From contig LR746270.1 in assembly GCA_902729315.2 (NCBI GenBank), positions 980,501 to 1,044,500 of the forward strand: a stretch of DNA of 64,000 nt, read 5' to 3'. This document shows, in pieces, positions 12,951 to 26,153 of this stretch; the first letter of the stretch is position 1; every line of letters starts with the position of its first letter. Below the pieces are notes generated by a model. That model was given only the letters and a program-made list of their open reading frames with translations. It did not search any database and was not told the DNA's origin. Source of the stretch: Spirodela intermedia (taxonomy: Eukaryota; Streptophyta; Magnoliopsida; Alismatales; Araceae). Both the position numbers and the translations under genes were made by a program.

Positions 12951-14022
12951 CCCGAAGGTACGTAGAGGCTGTGGTCATCTCCACAGCATCAGAGAGGTAC
13001 GTAGAAAAGTATGTTCATCATGCCGTATACTAAATGCTCTGTAAATATTATCTTACGTGGCACTTTGCAGATATGACGTGTATAGAATATCAGAATCTAT
13101 TCAATTTCCACATACTGTGTATGATATTACGATTAGCCAAAAGAATGAATGAATAAATGCGGAATAGTAATAATATGGAGTATTTAAGTTTCTTTTTTTA
13201 GCACTTTTCTTGAATTCGAATCCATAGAGTATAATTGAAGCGTATATATAAGATAGGGCACACTCTGCAAGGGTACACTGCGAATTGGGGTGCCACATGC
13301 CTTTCCGCTCCCTCGCGCCACTCAAGAACACCTGTAATAATAGCAATAACCTTCGTGCACCACAGAAGCCGCCGCATCATGCAAGAAGCATTGGACTGTC
13401 TTAGTATTTGGTGAGTATTAACAGGGAGGAAGATCCTCTCCTCCCCCTGCCAAGTCGGGAACCCTAGAAGCCGTGAGGCCAAAAAAAGAAGGCGTTTCCA
13501 TTCCTTCTCGCGACAGCAAGAGTACACCCTGTGAATAGCAGGGTGGGTGGGGGAGTGGGGGATGGGATGGGGGTGGGTTAAGGGAAAAAAAAAAAAAAAA
13601 AAAGAAGAAAAAAAACATTGAGAGAGAAGAGGGGAAGGCAAGGGGCGGGTAGGAACCCTCCGAGCTCCACATCTTTGCCAAACCCTCGCTGCTCACAGAT
13701 CACAGCCTTTGAAAAGATCCCACATCCACTCAATCCTCTGCATCGCTGTGTCGCCATCTTCTTGCTCCGCCCCTCCCACCAGCTCCGTGAAAACACACAA
13801 AATGCTCGCTCGCCTACAGACTCTGGAACACCACGGCGCGCTGCTCCACACACTCGCGGCCCAGAAACTGCTCCCGATGCGGTGTCGATGATCCTCTCGC
13901 TGTACACGGGCAGATTATTTGTTTTCCTGTGCAGTGGTTGAAGCAAAACAGGAGGGGGCGGGGGCGGCATGAGCCGCCCGCCCTCTTCGCACGTCGATGA
14001 GCCCGGCCCAGAGGAAACCCCA
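12951..14022. other. Convergent 3' region between SG6 and the PHD/GNAT gene
   Basis: It holds the presumed 3' UTRs of both genes. A short repeat, GTGGTCATCTCCACAGC, lies inside SG6 at about 12886 and again at 12973. A purine-rich A tract is at 13586-13616. The open frames on both strands at 13100-14075 are low-complexity or overlap the neighbouring gene, and I see no independent gene. Confidence 0.6.
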
Positions 14023-14198
14023 CTACCCGCTGGCGCATTCTCCGGTCTGCGCGTCGTCCTTCGGAGGCCCGCCAACCACTTTGTGTAGCAAAGACGTCCC
14101 CTCGAAGATCATCGTGCGGATGCCCTTCATGTACTCGTTCAGCTGCATGATGATATTTCAGCTCCCGCTTCAGCAGTAGGAACATGATGTGCAGAGAA

Positions 14199-14243
<45 letters not shown>

Positions 14244-17200
14244 CTAACGTGCTTCTATTCACACCTGATCGAGAGAGATTTTGCTGAAGCCAAACTTTTT
14301 GGTCCAGATGGCTTCCGCTTCTTCTGCAGCGGGGAGCACCAGATGCTTCACCTTTAAGGAATCCAGCAAGTCTTCAATGCAGGAAAACAGTGACTGGAAA
14401 TATCCCTGCAATACGATGCGTCTTAATCATCTGGATCTCGCACTAAAAGATCGAACGAGCGACCAAAAGATCGACCAGATTTGAGTGAGCGTATTAATGT
14501 CATTAAATTTCCATGAGAAATAATCACAAGTGAATTGATATGAAAGCTAGTTTTTTGTCTCCTGTCCATCATAGCAATTTATCTCAGAGTGCTTGCTGGT
14601 CACACAAAAGAGCTCACCTTCCCCTGGCATTCCCTACTTGTTGCAACGAGTGGAAGCTCTGCAACTTCACAACCCAAAACTCGAAGAATTGCAGCCGATA
14701 TCACGGACGTACTGTAAAGAAAGAAAAGCATTCATGGGTGAGACAATGAAAAGAAATCAAGCCCACCCACACGACGATTTTTTGCCTTCAGTTTCCATTC
14801 TTACTTCACGGTTAGTACTGCACAGTACATTCCTCCGAAATCTTGATCTCTCAAGTCCCATCTGCCAGTGAAGGAAAATAACAAATCCGGTTAGGAAGGA
14901 TGGAAAAAAAAAAAAACTGCTACAAAACGATTCTTTTCTGAAAACAGATCAGGTAAAATAGATGTGAAACTTGAGAATAAGAGGTTACCCATAGACCATT
15001 GCGGGAATGAGGTCCTTTCGTGTAGCAAAATCAACTATTGGATCAAAGGATTCCTGAAAATTTGGAAAAAAAATATACATAACCAACCTCTTTCCTTAAT
15101 TAGAGAAGAAAGAAAGGAGCAGCTATTTCCCACAACAACAAAAAAAGTAAAACGAAACAAGTGCTTGATTGTGCACCATACAATTATCAGGTTTTTTTTA
15201 TGTGATTCTGTAGGTAATTGGAAGATCCAAGCAGATTTATAATATAGAGGTAAACTGGGTTGATGGTTTATATTATGCAAAAAATAATATGTAACAAGAA
15301 ACATGTAGAAATGAGCGTGGAGAACATCCAGACGCCTAAAGTGTACCAACACAACGCCAGAAGAATTCCAGTTGTGCTGTTGTAGTACTTACGTAGAATA
15401 TAGACAGGGCCTTAGACAGAAACAATCTGGTTTCGGGAGAGGCTGTTTTTCCGCTAAGAATTCTCCATCTAATGTCAAGATTAATTTCTTCTCTTGGAGC
15501 GTTATCATCTTGCTTCTTCTTTATAACATCCGTCCGAAAGACTGGCAGCTCTTCGGGTCCAGATGAGAGTAATTTCTGCAGAGAATCATGAATCCGACCA
15601 CAGTCCGACGAACAAAACCACTTGCCCTCGGGCAATTCCTGAAAAAGAGGATAAAGATGGAAAAAGTTGCTATATCAAGATCCACTGCAGCCCCCGAGCT
15701 CTTTTTTTCATGTATACAAAAGAAACGGGAAAAAATGAAATATAAGAAAGTAAATGACATTAAGTTCACCTCTAAGTCTCCCATGTTGTGCTCCTTTAGG
15801 CATCCAACATGAAATTCTCTTTCGCACTGAAAAAGTAATGAAATTAGTAAGTAAAATTATGAAATGCAATGAAAAGGCATTGACAACCCCACTAATCAAA
15901 CTACTCAAAGAAAGGACTGACTTGATCACAAAGTAGAACAGTGCGAGGTCCAAACCCAGATCTGCTGAAATCATGACATCTGAAAAAGAATAAAGTACCA
16001 TAAGTAACCCATATATTGGCTATGTGCACCCAACGACAGAAAAGTGGAGGAAAATATCAATCACATGACTACAAGCGGAAATGTTAATGGAATGACAGTG
16101 AATCAAGAAACAATGAGAACACAGACCTACATAATACACAACCACCAACATCAGCCTCCGGTGTCTTGGCAATGCGAATGCATCGCTTGAATATTTCCTC
16201 AATAGGATCAACGCCATCAACTCTTCCAGCAGCAATGGCATTTTCATTATGTCCCACAGATTTATCCTTTAGATGCATGTTCTGGCAGCATGGACAATAC
16301 CAATCCCCGGTTGGAACAGTTGTCACACCAACACATTCTGAAATTGAGAGGTAAATTCATCAGATATCAGAAATAATATCCTAAGTGTTCAATGGCACAA
16401 GCAGAGTGGGTGAGTCAATAGCAAGCAGTTGCATCAACATTGGTGACTTAACCACACAGTATACAACTGGGACAAAATTATGGAATGCATATTATCAAAC
16501 ATAAACTATGTGGTCCCAATCCCTGACATGTTGGAATTTCAGATAACCATTCACACATAAGTAGTCAGACCACGAAATGATGATCGCCTGCCCTTGATAC
16601 ACGGCATATATAAAGTAGTCTATATCTTTGGAATGCAACACACTGCAACTTACACGAGGGACAAATCCATGTACCAAGTTTACCCTTTTGCTCAGAGAGT
16701 GACAAATCAATTACAGTAAAGATATAGAACAAGGCATGAAAAATATCATCGGAGGCTTTTCCGGCTAAATTTTCCCCTGTTAGAGCATATCATAAAATGG
16801 CCAATTGACAAAGTCACATCCGGGAAACTAAACCACAGGTGGCGCCCCCCCACGCCCAACACCCCAAATACGGTGGCCAGCATTCTAGGGGGTGATCAGC
16901 ACGGGTGAACTCCTTCAAGATAAAGAAACCTTATTCTTCTTGACTAACCGTAGGGATTGAAGGCACAGATGATTTAATCAACCAAAAGTTGAAAAAGGAG
17001 AGACTGTTTAAGGATGGTTTCACAACCCTGATCAAGGGTTGGCTTCACCAGGTATGCTCCTCGGACTATGACCTCGCTGAACAAGTTTTTCAATGGAAGA
17101 GTTTTTGAGTTCTGCAGGGCAAGGTGATATTCCATTTCCTTGGCATTTATAAAATTGTGTGACAAGTTTGTACGAAATTTCTCTTAGGTATATCCTCCTT

Positions 17201-20200
17201 TATCAGCTAAGGAAAGAACAAATTGTGGGAGGATCAATTGGACCTGAATGAAAGACCAGACTATCTTGGTATCTAGGGGAAGATGAAGCCAAGGAGAAAA
17301 AGGTGGTGTTAGACATGAAGACATGGATTTCTTTGTTGAGGCATCCTCACAAATGTTTGCATCTCGAATAGTAAATATGAATATCGCCCTGCATCGGAAA
17401 TATCTTTCCTATTTTGTATAGGACGATCATGCTCTCTAGCAGGAGAGAGACAGATAAGTCAAAGATGGAAGCATATTTAATATGGGCTTGTATCAGATCA
17501 CAAGCCTCATTTGTAGAACGCAATAAAGGTTGTACAGTAGAAAATAGCATTTTTCAGCTGGAGAAATGATGGCCATCATTACCAAATCAGAAGAGCTGGG
17601 TCTGAGACCGCTGGGGAAGCTAAAAAAACTGCCAGAATTGACAAAATGGATGACAATAGTAAGCTTTCTAATAAAGAGGACCAGAATTTAGAGCAAGTAG
17701 AGTGTCTTGAAGTTTAGGAAGTATCAAGCGGCAAGAATAGAAACTATAAAGGCAAACTGGAAGAATGCTAGTTATATTCGAGAGGAATATAACTAGGAAA
17801 AGAGATATAGTGATAGATGGGTATAGAAAGGGATGGAAAACAACTCTTCCATCCATCAAATGGTTTAGCTGACAGAGCGCTCCTGAGGAATATGCAAATT
17901 CGCACAGAAAGAATAAATGGTTCTGCAATCTATCAAGGTGAAGAATACAATTGATATAGGGCTGAAAGCATACAGTAGTCGTGCAAACAGGATAGAGGAG
18001 AAGGGAAGAACACAAAGCTCATCGAAGAACCAGGAACCATGTTACCTTTATGGAAAGCCCTCGGGCAGAGATCACACAACAAAAGATCTCCACCATCACC
18101 ACAGATCCTACAAAGATCATCACTTTCACTGGTTGAAAACTTCTTGCCTTTCGATAGCGAGACAGAGAGTTCATGCAGCGAGACACCATTTGAGGTATAG
18201 ATGTTTAGATAGCTGGCAATTGGAAATCACATGATCAGTAACAAAAAGAACTTTCAAAATGGAATGCCACAATAAACTAATCCGAAGATGAACTTACGGC
18301 TTGCGTCTTGAAGACCAACCAGCGTGAGCTTCAAACTGAGAGGGGCTGACCTGCTCAGTTATTAAAAAAAAAGCATATAATAATTCCGTAGAAATGAGGA
18401 GCAGACAAAACGCATAAAGGAATACAATCATACCACTGTATTGCAGCAATGGCAAAATATTCCGGAACCTTTAATATAGCCACCAAGCAATCTCTGAAGG
18501 TAAAAATATGAAAGTCATTAGAGAAAGAATACAAATGAAGAAAGAAAACAAATGTCAAAACGAACAACCTGGCCACGAGCATAGTAAGCAACTTCAGTTC
18601 CATCCGGTAAGATATCATCCATAAATACCAACTTATGCAGTCGTAAATCCCTAAAAAAGGTTTCTAAATGAGAACTGAGCAGGAACAGAACAATGCATAA
18701 AAGCCAACATTATAGAAAATGTAATCAAATACTGACTTCGTGGTCATTCGTCCTCGACTGCCCTTTTGTGCTGATATACATTTTGCCGTGCTCTCAGAAA
18801 GTTTTGGTGAAAAAATGGATCTCGAATGCCTGAAGAAAGAAGCACAAGATGGCTACATTAAAAAAAAAGGTGAACAAGTTCTGAAAATATAAAGAGTCAG
18901 AAAATGTGAAATTCCAGTTCTTTGGGAATCTACTTGGACCGTCTTGATAGATACCAATTTGGCATTACATAGACAAAGATCACCGAATTAATAAATTCGA
19001 AGGAAGTGTGACAATAAAAGCATTTTTTAAAACTGCATAAACTATGCTGTTTTCTATTTTTTTTTCTTTTATTTTTCCCTTAGGACATCGAATGTTTGTT
19101 CCCCTTGTTATTTGAGAGGAAAGGTACTTACCTCTTATGAGGTCTAATGTAGCTCTATTTCTGTCCAATGCAAGACAACAATACCACTTGTTTCTCTCAC
19201 TCCAAATGGTTCAAAAGGTCACATGGAGGATACGTCACCAAATCATGAGATCCCCTAGTACTGGTCCATTTCTTCCACCTACAGTCAGGAATGCTTTTTA
19301 TTGCGTGAGTGCAAGCATCTACAAGTCATACAGAGCTTTTTACCGAGATAGGGACATTTTTCCATGTGTAGGTCGTTTTTTCTCATTGTTCATAGACTCC
19401 CGTCATTGTGTTCTGTCAAATAGATGAACATTTGAACTTGTTCCTTATAGCTTGAGTCGATGACCTCTTGTAAACTAGAAAATTAGTATATTTATTTATC
19501 TGCCAGAAGATTCAGCCCTCAATGGTAATCGATTTGAAAAATAAGGATACCAACATCAACTAATACAGATTCTGTCAATTGACAAAGTTAGCATTTAGCA
19601 AAGCAATGTGCTGGACAACCAACATCACAAGAAGTAAATTAATCCAATACGAACAAGCAAAAAAAAAAAAATCCAAACGGTAGTAGGACAACTTAGCAGC
19701 CTCTAATACAGCCAAAATAAGAAGTATAGATATCTAACTCTTATGCTTATTTCCTAGCTTAAATGCGAGATGTGATGCAGCATAGAGTGAAAATTATTTC
19801 CAAAGGGCACCGGACAACAACCTTTACTGTGCTAATTACATCAGTTTTAAACACAAAAACCCTTCCATAATCATTCTTAGTAAATCTTGTGGAAGCAATC
19901 AAGAAAATTCTCACTTGTGACTTTACATATTGCCATATAAGCCAACGAGACTGAACTTCAAAAGTAGACACACCTGGATGTGCTGATACTATCCTGAGAT
20001 GGGCTTGGGCTTGTTGGAGATTGTTTTACAGCCAGGTACGGATCACAGAGCAATGCCGACTTTCCAGTATGTGATCTGGCAGAGGAATCTGCAGTTCATC
20101 GACATTAATTAAAAAAGTGGTGAACATCCAAAGTTAATCGTGACTAAATCATCAGGCTGACTTTGATTAGTCACCTCTGCATTTGTCAGTGTTCAAAAGC

Positions 20201-23200
20201 TTGGCCCCTTCAGAGCTAATTGCATTCTGAATCGTCGATTCCAGCATGTCCAAAGGAGCACTAGAGCACGCCCTCAAAACGTCATGGATTGTATTTCCGT
20301 TTTCCAGACAGATGAAATCAGAAGGATGCTTTTTTTTGCTGCCAGCGTGGAGCTCAAAATTGTAGGCAGAAACGGTCTGCCCCCCACCCCCACAGTAAAA
20401 CACCATGTCATTACTTAACATAAACAGATTATTAGCAGATTTACATTTAATTAGTAGTGATGAATACACTAATTAACGTTCACAAAATTTAAGCAAAAAG
20501 AAAGAAAGTAGTACTTACATTCAACCCTTTGCAAGAAGCACAAAAACATAATATGCCGCCACCTTTGATCACTCCACGAAGCCCTCCTTGCTGCAGTGGT
20601 TAAGCCACGGGATAGTCGAAGCTGAATTAGAAATGTTGAAATAAAAGAAAGAGGATAAAACCGAAATTAGGCTGTACAATTCCACAAACTAATGTCTTCT
20701 CTCAGAATAAGCATGCTTCACCTGGCGGCGGACAGAAATCATTGCTGCTATAAAAAATTACCAAAACGAGAATTCTAAAGAAAAAAAAGAAACAACATCC
20801 CACAAGAAAACAAAATCTGTGATGAAGAAAATGCAAGTACCTTGTCATAGCTATGAATGAGGTATTTGACTGGCAATCCTTCAAGCAAACCTGTTGCAAG
20901 CAAGTCTCTAATATTTGACGGAAACTTCGACAATGCAATCTTCTTCGACATTTTCAACTCCATTTTCCTCTGTGGCGTCACCCTTAATGGCTCATCAGAG
21001 GCGTTTACTGTATCAGCTGAGACTTTGATTTCCTCAAAACCAACAGAACCACCACTGGCTGCGGAGGAAGCTTCTGCTGTCAAAACTGGTGATTCTTCAA
21101 CAATGGGAAGTGCTGGTTCCTTCACATCGGCTTTTAGTAAAGAGCGAGTGAACCTCCTCATGGGTTCCTCCCCCATGACATTTTCTTCGATCTTCTGAGA
21201 GACACCATTGTCTATCTCCACAGGGATCTCTACCACAGTCGAGTTGGGCACCTCTATCATAGGCCATTCCTCAGCATCATTCGTGAGAGGAATCTTCACC
21301 ACAGGGTTAGTGTCTACCTGCACTGATGAGATATATTTCGTAGAAGCTGCTACTTCCTCAAAATGATTCATTTGAGGAACCTTCGCTACAGGGCTTGCAT
21401 CTACCTGAACCGAAGAGGCCCTTTCAGTAAAATCTCCTTCCTCAACATGATTCGCTTGAGGAAACTTCACCATAGAACCTGCATCTTCCTGCATTGATGA
21501 GATACTTTCTGTAGAAGCCCCTTCCTCAACATGATTCGTTTGAAGAACCTTCACCACGAGGCTTGCATCTACCTGAATTGAAGAGACATTTTTTGTAGAA
21601 GCTCCTTCCTCGACATAATTCGCTTGAGGAACCTTCACCGCAGGGCTCATGTCTACATGATTCGTTTGAGGTGCCTTTGCCACAGGGCTTGCATCTACCT
21701 GAATTGAAGAGAAATTTTCTGTAGAAGTCTCTTCCCCGACATGACTCACCTGAGGAACTTTCACCGCAGGGCTCGCGTCTCCATGATTCGTTTGAGGTGC
21801 CTTCACCACAGGGCTTGCATCTACTCGCATTGAAGAGACATTTTCTGTAGAAGGCCCTTCATCTACATTATTTTTTTTAGCAGCCTTCGCCACAGGGCAC
21901 GCGCCTGCATGAATTGACGATATATTTTCTGTAGAAGCCCCTTCCTCAACATGATTCGCTTGAGGAAGCTTCACCACGGGGATTGCGTCTACCTGAATTG
22001 GTGATGTATTTTCTGTAGAAGCCCCGTCCTCAACATGATTCGCTTGAGGAAGCTTCACCACGGGGATTGCGTCTACCTGAATTGGTGATGTATTTTCTGC
22101 AGAAGCCCTTTCCTCAATATGATTCGCTTGAGGAACCTTCACCACAGGGTTCGCATCTACCTGAATTGATGAGATATCTTCTGTAGAAGACCCTTGCTCT
22201 ACATGAGTCGCTTGAGGCACCTTGATCACAGGTCCCAAAGATACCTGTGTTGATGGGACCTTCTCCGTTGAAGTTTCTTCAACATGACCTCCTTGAGGCA
22301 CCCTCCCCAAAGGTCTCGCATACACCTGAATTGAGGCAACCTTTCCTATCAAAGCCCCTTCTTTGACATGGTTCGTTTGAGGTACCTTCACCACAGGTCT
22401 CCCATATACCCGAATCGACCGGACTTTTTCTGTCAGAGCACCTTCCTTAATATGGTTTGCCTGAGCCACCTTGACCACAGGTCTCGTGTATGCCTTAACT
22501 GATTGGACCTTTTCTGCCAAAGATCCTTCCTCGACATTATGTCTTTTAGGCACCTTCACCAAAGGTCTTGTGTATACCTGAATTATTGGGACCTTTTCCG
22601 TCGAAGCCCCTTCCTCGACATGATTCCTTGGGGACATCTTCTGCACAGGTCTCGCGTATACCTGAATCGATGGGACCTTTTCTGTCGAAGCCCCTTCTTC
22701 AACATGATTCATTTGAGGCACCGTCTGCTCAGGTTTCGCGTGAGTCGATGAGATCTTCTCTCTTCTAGACCCTTCCTCCATCTGATTCGTTTGAGGTACC
22801 TTCTTCACAGAGCTCTCATCCACATGAATTGATGGGACATTTTCTGTTGAAGCCCCTACCTCGATCTGAACCGCTTGAGGCATCTCCTGCACAGGCATTG
22901 ACTCGATCTGCATGGCGACAGAAGTATCCCCCACCGATCTATTTCTCTGAGCCATCGCAGAATCCGCATTTGATGTTGCAACTTCCATCTGTTCGTCATC
23001 GGCACCAACAGACAATGCAGCTTCAACCACTACCTCCACCCCGAGAGATTCCACATCTTCCGATCCCGAAAGAATGTGAAATTTTTCGGACGGGGAGAGC
23101 ATTCCGGATGGCGAATTCGCCCCCTCCAATTTCTTGCGCCTTTTGGCGTTTGGCTCTCGAGAAGGAGCCGAGGAGTGCTGAATCTTTCCGGAACGGGTCC

Positions 23201-23342
23201 GACCCATCGGGGCCATCAGCATCTCAGCCTGGGCCTTCAGGGCAAAGGCGAACTCGCGCTTGAGGCCCGAGCGAACGCCGGAGCACAGAACGTACTCCTC
23301 CTGATAGCCGGAAGGGGGCACCTCGGGCGTGACGTTCGCCAT
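14023..23342 (-). CDS. PHD-finger and GNAT-domain nuclear protein (IDM1-like class), 18 exons
   Basis: Exons from the start: 23342-20841, 20590-20519, 20376-20175, 20088-19974, 18829-18737, 18650-18569, 18493-18434, 18350-18298, 18212-18046, 16337-16127, 15979-15922, 15826-15770, 15638-15393, 15053-14989, 14861-14805, 14711-14618, 14405-14265, 14142-14023; about 1464 aa. ATG gives MANVTPEV. Residues 64-72 hold a basic NLS-like stretch (AKRRKKLEG). Residues 156-699 are a 28-residue tandem repeat. Then come KGGGILCFCASC and KGSGIFCHCCN blocks typical of the family, PHD finger 1 (CRICGDGGDLLLCDLCPRAFH...WYCPCC), PHD-like finger 2 (CVLC...CDQCEREFHVGC...WFCSSDC) and a GNAT fold with RECQGKGYF at the acetyl-CoA site. 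From family knowledge, these are chromatin regulators and IDM1 acetylates histone H3. Activity here is inferred. It is unusually long because of the repeat. Confidence 0.92.
14194..14242. repeat. (GA)n microsatellite in a PHD/GNAT intron
   Basis: A near-perfect GA dinucleotide run in the short intron between the exons ending at 14265 and beginning at 14142 (minus strand). On the transcript it is a CT-rich run just upstream of the last acceptor, where it could serve as an extended polypyrimidine tract. Confidence 0.9.
16338..18045 (-). other. 1.7-kb intron of the PHD/GNAT gene splitting PHD finger 1
   Basis: The intron falls between ...RAFHK and ECVGVTTV, inside the first PHD finger. It has no convincing coding content; a C-rich tract lies at about 16845-16860. 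The neighbouring intron 18830-19973 is also long and empty of recognised genes. Confidence 0.7.
21246..22877 (-). repeat. 84-bp coding minisatellite in exon 1 of the PHD/GNAT gene
   Basis: The protein repeats a 28-residue unit with consensus close to QANHVEEGASTENxSSIQ followed by VDASPVVKVP. I count about 18 near-full units plus three 14-residue short units. Units nearer the N-terminus carry EKVxSIQVYxRPVVKVP; later units carry ENxSSIQVDASPVVKVP. Two adjacent units (codons around 22090-21960) are almost identical in DNA, so duplication is recent. Frame is kept through all units, which suggests selection for an open frame. The long plus-strand frames here are antisense shadows. Confidence 0.92.
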
Positions 23343-23540
23343 CGACCGGCGAGGGTTGGAAACCTGCGAACAGGAGAAGCTTCGACTAGGGAACGGCCAT
23401 GGACGCTCTCGGATCGCATAGAATCGAACTCCTCACACTAGGGTTTCCTGCCGCAGGGAGGAAGGGGGGGGAGGGAGGAGGAGACGGGCACAAAGGGCAG
23501 AAGCCATCTGCGGTTTCTCGAAGGATCCATACAGGGAAAT
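23343..23540 (-). promoter_or_regulatory. Probable 5' leader and promoter of the PHD/GNAT gene
   Basis: GC-rich sequence just upstream of the ATG, including a CTAGGGTTT motif at about 23438-23446. That motif resembles the telo-box (AAACCCTA) common near plant transcription starts. No TATA box was firmly identified. Confidence 0.4.
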
Positions 23541-23749
23541 AAATGCCTCTTTACACAAAGGGCACCACACTATTCATAATATCTTTTGTGGCTCATTCCT
23601 GAAGACTTTTCATAAAATATAACTATCTAAGGGTTTTACACAAAATAGTTTTTATGTAACCCTATATTAATAATAAATTAACTAACTGTTCTTAATTTTC
23701 TAAAACCCTCAACCGCGCTTTGCAATTAATTTTTCCCCAACTATAGAAA

Positions 23750-24110
23750 AAATTCATTTCTTCCTTAAAAAAATCAAAAGCCTAATTTTATCACAATACT
23801 CTAGAGCCTATCACAACCTTCCTGTCTTCACTTCTTTACTCATTTATCTCAACCTTGTGAATCTCTCTCCTCTCTCTCTCTTTACTTCTCTCTACCAGCT
23901 AAGAAGGGGCCTACTAGCATTATATGAAAGGAAATTTCAATTTCTCCCTATAAAAAGATAAAAGCCTAATTTTATCACATTACTCTAGAGCTTCTCACAA
24001 CCTTTCCGTATTGATTTATCTCAACCTTATGAATCTCTTTCTCTCTCTACCTCTCTCTAATAGGTAAGAAGGGTTGGCCTACTAGCCTTGTAAGAATACA
24101 AATTCCCAAT
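23750..24110. repeat. Tandem duplication of ~180 bp
   Basis: The block around AAAGCCTAATTTTATCACA followed by CTCTAGAGC, a CT-rich stretch, a TA(A)GAAGGG and CCTACTAGC appears at about 23750-23931 and again at about 23932-24110 with substitutions. It is not coding and probably belongs to a decayed repeat. Confidence 0.75.
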
Positions 24111-24289
24111 CACTAAGGAATCTTGCAGCAGATGACAACCAAGACTTGAGTAGAATTCCTATCTCACTTCCAATTTGATTATTTGGTATCAATTTATGAT
24201 AAAATCTCACAAATTTAGCTACCTTTGTTCATGTGACTCATCCAATCAAAAGATTGCAAGCCTTTTAGGGGACATGTTTGCTATTTGAC

Positions 24290-25895
24290 TTGAGCCCCTC
24301 CTCTCAAAGGGCAGGACATATTTGCTCAAATTTAATTGAAGCTTAGTCTAAGCACCCTAATGGGTTACTTCTCTCAGTCAATTCCTTGTGTCATTGTGCC
24401 ACTTAATGCACCCTTTGTATGGTTGGTATTCTCAATCTCTCCTCAGCATTTGTCACAAATATTGCATGTGTTGCCTCAAGTTAGTAGTGAGTTTTTTGCA
24501 CCCAAAACCTTGTTCTTCTAAGCAAGTGAATATGGGCCCTATCATAATTTTTTTTAAAAAATGAAGATTTTACAAGAACATTTATCAGCTAATAAATAAT
24601 ACGTTAGATCCGTAAGGCTAATCCGGACCTATTACTAAATCTTGTAAAGAAGAGGGTTTTATATTAAGTTTATAGTATCTATGGATATAAATAAAGACCG
24701 AAAATATGCATACGAGGGCTTACACATAAATCCGTAAAATATGGGGAGTCACTTTTATTTAATTAACATAGGAGTCCCACACGAGTCACCGGGCACGGTA
24801 CTAGTCTCACGTGCTGCTCATGAGAGGGAACTCAGGGAAAATGCAGGATTCGCCTCGGGGGGATTCACGGCGCAAGTCGCCGTCGTCGCCGACGACGGCG
24901 ACGTCCTCGGCGGCGCCATTTGAGGCCACCGCAATCCGTTAACCGACCCGGCCGCTTCACCGCATCCCCCGGAAGCCTGACTTCCCTCCGTTCTACTCAC
25001 CGCCTCCACCCTGTAGAACGCCGGCTTCAAGCTCCGACCATGCCCGCACAACCCCTAGTCTATCTCTCTCTCTCTCTTTCCTACTTCTCTCTCTAAGAAA
25101 GGAAACCATATATATCTCACAAGAAATCGCAGTAAAATTACATCACCGAGTCCATCTCCACAACCCCCAGCATTCTTGGCGTTCTTCTTCTTCGTGGTCG
25201 TCGTCATCACCATGCGCCGCCGCCGGCCCGGATCGCCCCTTCCCTCAGAGGGAAGGAGACATGGCCGCCGGAGGCCGCCGGTGGCCGCCGCCTGCGATGG
25301 CGTACTTGAAGCGGCTGACCGGGGCCAGAATCCGGCTTATTCTCTGCCCATAGAAACGGCAGAGAGTACGAACAGATCAGAAGCTCGGATGGGAATGAAG
25401 CAGGAATTATAGAACAAAAGAAATCGATTCAACGGGTTAAACGGGAGCGTTGTAAGCTGGATGATTGGATCACCTTCTATACTGGTACAAGGCTTGGAGA
25501 GAAAAAGGGAAGAAATTAGAAAGCAGTAGTGAATCAGATCCTCAGTCTGGAGCAAATAAACGTTCGACAATTCTGGCCCGAAGCTATGGAGGACAATTTT
25601 CTTTTTCTTTCTCGCAATTCTCTTGGGAACTAATAGAACAGCTAAACGCTGGATCTCTGCCTGGCAAACTAGCGTAAGAATTTCATTTCGCCCATTAACA
25701 TTAATAGCAATCATAGCAACATTAGAATGTAGGGAATACTATATATTAAAGTCGATCTCAAAGTTCTACAAAGCCAAAAAGGGTAAGGTACGCAAACTCT
25801 TGTAACTTCTTCTGAATGCTATAATTTTATGCTGTTTCTTGATTCTTGTGTAATACAACAAGACAACAAGGGAAAGGGTAGGAATATGTTCATTT
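24290..25895 (+). repeat. Dispersed repeat, copy 1 (left of the ATG8-interacting gene)
   Basis: This stretch aligns by eye, in order, with 30095-31500: the CACCCTAATGGGTTACTT block, a TAGTAGTGAGTTTTT block, AAAGAAGAGGGTTTTATATTA, GAAAATATGCATA, a CATGAGAGGGA block, a TC microsatellite, ACATCACC-AGTCCATCTCC, a GC-rich stretch, and GGAATACTATATATTAAAGT. The middle is GC-rich with short open frames. I cannot name the family; no integrase, RT or transposase was seen. Confidence 0.8.
25421..25716. other. Segment of repeat copy 1 absent from copy 2
   Basis: Between the shared GAATTATAGAACAAAA-like and ATTAGAATG-like blocks, copy 1 has about 295 bp where copy 2 has about 85 bp of unrelated sequence. 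The minus strand stays open for 125 codons (25714-25337). Its base composition differs from the AT-rich surroundings. Origin not recognised. Confidence 0.5.
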
Positions 25896-26153
25896 TCGAC
25901 TTAAAAGGAGTCCGATTATAAGTAGAAATAGAAAGATCATCATATCTTGATGTCATTTCTCTAGCTACATCGAGTAAAAGTCAAATACGATGACTACCAA
26001 AAAAATATAAACATAATACAAGTGAAAGTAAATGAAAAAATAGGAGCAAATTCGTATATGGTCAAAATTCCCAGTAAAACCCAGGTAGAAGTGTTGAGAC
26101 CTTACTTAAATGTATGTTTATTGATAGTAAAAGGATTTTCTATGATTTATCCG

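Noticed and set aside
13198-14185. Minus-strand frames of 147, 92, 165 and 123 codons downstream of the PHD/GNAT gene
   Set aside because: Low-complexity Phe/Pro/Ser sequence, and one overlaps the true last exon in another frame; the true stop is at 14023.
20857-23441. Plus-strand frames (113, 82, 66, 144 and 121 codons) opposite the PHD/GNAT first exon
   Set aside because: They are antisense shadows of the coding minisatellite and GC-rich 5' end; the minus frame has family domains and splice continuity.
24741-25412. Gene-like GC-rich frames in repeat copy 1
   Set aside because: The same stretch in copy 2 is decayed and closed, no domain is visible, and the codon pattern follows CpG richness.
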